A DNA stretch of 61,887 bases from Gammaproteobacteria bacterium (lineage in GTDB: Bacteria; Pseudomonadota; Gammaproteobacteria; SZUA-229): positions 1-61,887 of the forward strand of contig JAOULX010000018.1 in assembly GCA_029881795.1 (NCBI GenBank), read 5' to 3'. The position numbers were made by a program, and so were the translations under genes. Shown piece by piece: positions 59,571 to 61,887 of this stretch. Each line of letters begins with the position of its first letter. Within the stretch, counting starts at the first letter, position 1. The notes below the pieces were generated by a model. That model saw only the letters and a list, made by a program, of their open reading frames with translations, ran no database searches and was not told the DNA's origin.

Positions 59571-61421
59571 TTATTTTTCCAGTTGAGAGACATCTCTCAC
59601 TGCGCCTCGAGAGGCACTGGTCGTCATCGCTGCATAAGCTTTTAAGGCATTGCTGACGATACGATCACGATTAACAGGTTTCCAGCCGGCGGAGCCTTGC
59701 GCATCCATCGCATCACGACGTTTTTGCAGATCCGCTTCACTGATCAACAGATTAATTGAGCGGCTTGGAATATCAATTTCAATACTATCGCCTTCGATAA
59801 TCAAACCAATGGCACCGCCCTCGGCCGCCTCAGGTGAAGCGTGACCGATTGATAAGCCGGAGGTGCCGCCTGAAAAGCGCCCGTCGGTAATTAATGCACA
59901 GGCTTTACCCAGACCTTTTGATTTAAGATAAGTCGTCGGATACAGCATTTCCTGCATACCCGGTCCGCCACGTGGTCCCTCATATCGAATCACGACTACA
60001 TCACCGGCTTTTATTTGGTCACCTAAAATGGCTGCAACTGCCGCATCCTGGCTTTCAAATATCCGCGCCGGGCCGGTGAATTTCAGGATACTTTGATCAA
60101 CACCGGCAGTTTTTACGACGCAGCCATCCAGCGCTATATTGCCGTATAAAACCGCGAGGCCACCGTCTTTGCTGTAAGCATGTTCGATATCACGGATACA
60201 GCCATTATCAACACTGTCATCCAGACTCGGCCAGCGTTTGCTCTGACTGAAGGCTGTTTGAGTAGGTACATTGCCAGGGCCCGCCATAAAAAATGTTTTT
60301 ACCGCGTCATCGTCAGTACGACGAATATCATATTGTTGCAGTGCCGCCATTACCGAGGGGCTGTGAATCATCGGGATCTCGGTATTGATTAAACCACCGC
60401 GTTCCAGTTCGCCCAGTAAGCGCATCACGCCACCGGCGCGATGTACATCTTCCATATGGTATTGCTGAGTGGATGGTGCCACTTTACTTAGGTGCGGTAC
60501 TTTGCGTGACAGACGATCGATATCATCCATATCAAATTTAACATCGCCTTCCTGGGCTGCGGCCAGCAAATGCAAAATAGTATTGGTGGAGCCCCCCATC
60601 GCAATATCCACACACATGGCGTTTTCAAAGGCTTCAAAGGTGGCGATGTTGCGCGGCAGAACAGACTCATCATCCTGTTCATAATAACGTCTGGCCAGAT
60701 CAACAATACGACGACCTGCAGATAAAAATAACTCTTCACGGTCGGCATGTGTTGCCAGCATTGATCCGTTGCCCGGTAATGATAGGCCCAGCGCCTCGGT
60801 CAGGCAGTTCATTGAATTAGCGGTGAACATACCCGAGCATGAACCACAGGTTGGGCATGCAGAGCGCTCCATGGTCATCACATTTTCATCACTGGCGGCA
60901 GGGTCAGCCGCAGAGACCATCGCATCCACCAGATCAAGATGCACCTCAACACCATCAATTACCGATTTGCCGGACTCCATCGGGCCTCCGGATACAAAAA
61001 TAACCGGAATGTTTAAACGCATCGCGGCATTCAGCATGCCCGGTGTGATTTTATCGCAGTTGGATATGCACACCAGTGCATCGGCACAATGCGCATTGAC
61101 CATGTATTCAACGGCATCCGAAATAATTTCTCGCGATGGCAATGAGTACAGCATTCCGCCATGTCCCATTGCGATACCGTCATCCACCGCGATGGTATTA
61201 AATTCTTTTGCCACGCCACCGGCCTTTTCTATCTCACGTGCGACCAGCTGCCCCATGTCCTTTAAATGCACATGGCCGGGCACAAACTGAGTAAAGGAGT
61301 TGGCGACAGCTATAATTGGCTTGTCAAAATCACCGTCTTTCATTCCGGTGGCACGCCATAAGGCACGGGCTCCAGCCATGTTACGACCATGAGTCGTGGT
61401 ACGTGAACGGTATTCGGGCAT
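59571..61421 (-). CDS. ilvD: dihydroxy-acid dehydratase
   Basis: Fe-S enzyme that makes 2-keto acids for Val, Leu and Ile. 616 residues from ATG 61421, preceded by GAGGAA with 5-bp spacing; the in-frame ATG at 61478 adds 19 residues with no ribosome site and is rejected. Cluster and active-site marks: [54 protein letters not shown]. Works with ilvE in this window. Divergent from the oxyR-like gene. Confidence 0.97.
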   Translation of the reverse strand: MPEYRSRTTTHGRNMAGARALWRATGMKDGDFDKPIIAVANSFTQFVPGHVHLKDMGQLVAREIEKAGGVAKEFNTIAVDDGIAMGHGGMLYSLPSREIISDAVEYMVNAHCADALVCISNCDKITPGMLNAAMRLNIPVIFVSGGPMESGKSVIDGVEVHLDLVDAMVSAADPAASDENVMTMERSACPTCGSCSGMFTANSMNCLTEALGLSLPGNGSMLATHADREELFLSAGRRIVDLARRYYEQDDESVLPRNIATFEAFENAMCVDIAMGGSTNTILHLLAAAQEGDVKFDMDDIDRLSRKVPHLSKVAPSTQQYHMEDVHRAGGVMRLLGELERGGLINTEIPMIHSPSVMAALQQYDIRRTDDDAVKTFFMAGPGNVPTQTAFSQSKRWPSLDDSVDNGCIRDIEHAYSKDGGLAVLYGNIALDGCVVKTAGVDQSILKFTGPARIFESQDAAVAAILGDQIKAGDVVVIRYEGPRGGPGMQEMLYPTTYLKSKGLGKACALITDGRFSGGTSGLSIGHASPEAAEGGAIGLIIEGDSIEIDIPSRSINLLISEADLQKRRDAMDAQGSAGWKPVNRDRIVSNALKAYAAMTTSASRGAVRDVSQLEK

Positions 61422-61513
61422 GTTGTTCCTCGGTGACACTTTAAAGACAGATTCGATATTGTAGGGTTTAGCTGGCAAATCACAAAACTTTTCCCGTAAA
61501 AAATATAAATTTA

Positions 61514-61542
61514 TTAACCTCGACCTAAAAGCTGCTTATAAT
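61514..61542 (+). promoter_or_regulatory. candidate promoter for the oxyR-like gene
   Basis: TTAACC (61514-61519), 17-bp spacer, TATAAT (61537-61542), 74 bp before the ATG. Fits sigma-70 except for the -35. Confidence 0.45.
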
Positions 61543-61615
61543 ATCCCTATCGAAGATCTATCTTTAATTGAATTAATCTATTTATATTGCATCCAATCCG
61601 GCGGAACTAACAACC

Positions 61616-61887
61616 ATGACCTTAACCGAATTACGCTATATCGTTGCCGTAGCACGCGAAAAACATTTTGGCCGTGCCGCTAAAAGCTGCTTCGTCACAC
61701 AGCCCACATTAAGCCTTGGCATAAAAAAATTAGAAGAGGAACTCGGCAGCAGCTTGTTTGAACGCGGCGCTAAAAATGAAGTACGGGCCACCGCGATTGG
61801 CGAAAGGGTCATCAATCAGGCACAAAAAGTACTGGAAGAGGCCGATGCGATCAAAACGATCGCGGAATTCAACTCAGATCCGCTGGC
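61616..61887 (+). CDS. oxyR: OxyR-like LysR regulator, N-terminal part (cut by window edge)
   Basis: The first 90 codons are visible. MTLTELRYIVAVAREKHFGRAAKSCFVTQPTLSLGIKKLEEELGSSLFERG is the LysR helix-turn-helix typical of OxyR (shown by HFGRAAKSCFVTQPTLS), the peroxide-sensing activator. The redox cysteines lie beyond the right edge, so they could not be checked. It is divergent from ilvD across about 190 bp. Confidence 0.88.
   Translation, partial: MTLTELRYIVAVAREKHFGRAAKSCFVTQPTLSLGIKKLEEELGSSLFERGAKNEVRATAIGERVINQAQKVLEEADAIKTIAEFNSDPL

Overview
The window is typical chromosomal DNA of a gammaproteobacterium with mid-range GC. It carries rhlB/trxA/rho, dusB-fis, accBC, purH/purD, groESL, thiC with a TPP riboswitch, LPS inner-core genes, glnE, ilvE, ilvD and an oxyR-like gene. 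The genus cannot be fixed from sequence alone. A perfect CIRCE operator at groESL argues against an enteric/Pseudomonas-type organism and for a lineage that kept HrcA (for example some Thiotrichales-, Chromatiales- or Xanthomonadales-like groups). fnr, bpt, trhP, kdkA and a DUF3426 protein fit the same broad picture.

Layout. 1-6.9 kb: the 5' part of metH (minus strand), then bpt, bolA, fnr and an orphan cyclic-nucleotide-binding-domain protein (plus), facing a small membrane protein, ytoQ and an inositol-monophosphatase-family gene (minus), then trhP (plus). 6.9-10.8 kb: a MipA/OmpV-like outer-membrane protein, groL-groS under CIRCE, and fxsA. 10.8-22.4 kb: a dense plus-strand run of dsbD, a TlpA-like thioredoxin, aroQ-accB-accC, prmA, a DUF3426 protein, dusB-fis, purH and purD. 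22.4-27.4 kb: a TraF-like outer-membrane protein, rho and trxA (minus), with rhlB divergent from trxA.

27.4-37.6 kb is the accessory part. It holds two paralogous ~65-residue proteins around a membrane protein, another small conserved protein, two membrane-bound GGDEF-EAL proteins, a secreted conserved protein with two cysteines, an Hpt plus pseudo-receiver protein, a truncated paralogue of that last gene, and a long imperfect inverted repeat built around an eight-copy 7-bp tandem array.

37.6-51.7 kb: thiC with its riboswitch, a Pcm-family methyltransferase, a rhodanese and a TolC-like protein, then an LPS core cluster (lpxL-type acyltransferase, waaA, kdkA-type kinase, a metallophosphoesterase-fold protein with altered metal ligands, a heptosyltransferase, hldE, and an O-antigen-ligase/GT2 fusion). 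51.7-61.9 kb: ilvE, glnE, a short protein with a CheZ-like D-x3-Q motif, a DUF47-pit-purT operon, ilvD, and the start of a divergent oxyR-like gene.

The most unusual items are the inverted-repeat element beside the truncated Hpt/REC paralogue, the pair of small paralogues with a membrane protein, the 11-bp triple repeat and small ORF before a GGDEF-EAL gene, the WaaL-GT2 fusion, the CheZ-like protein and the altered phosphoesterase. No CRISPR array, tRNA, rRNA, intact insertion sequence or prophage was seen.
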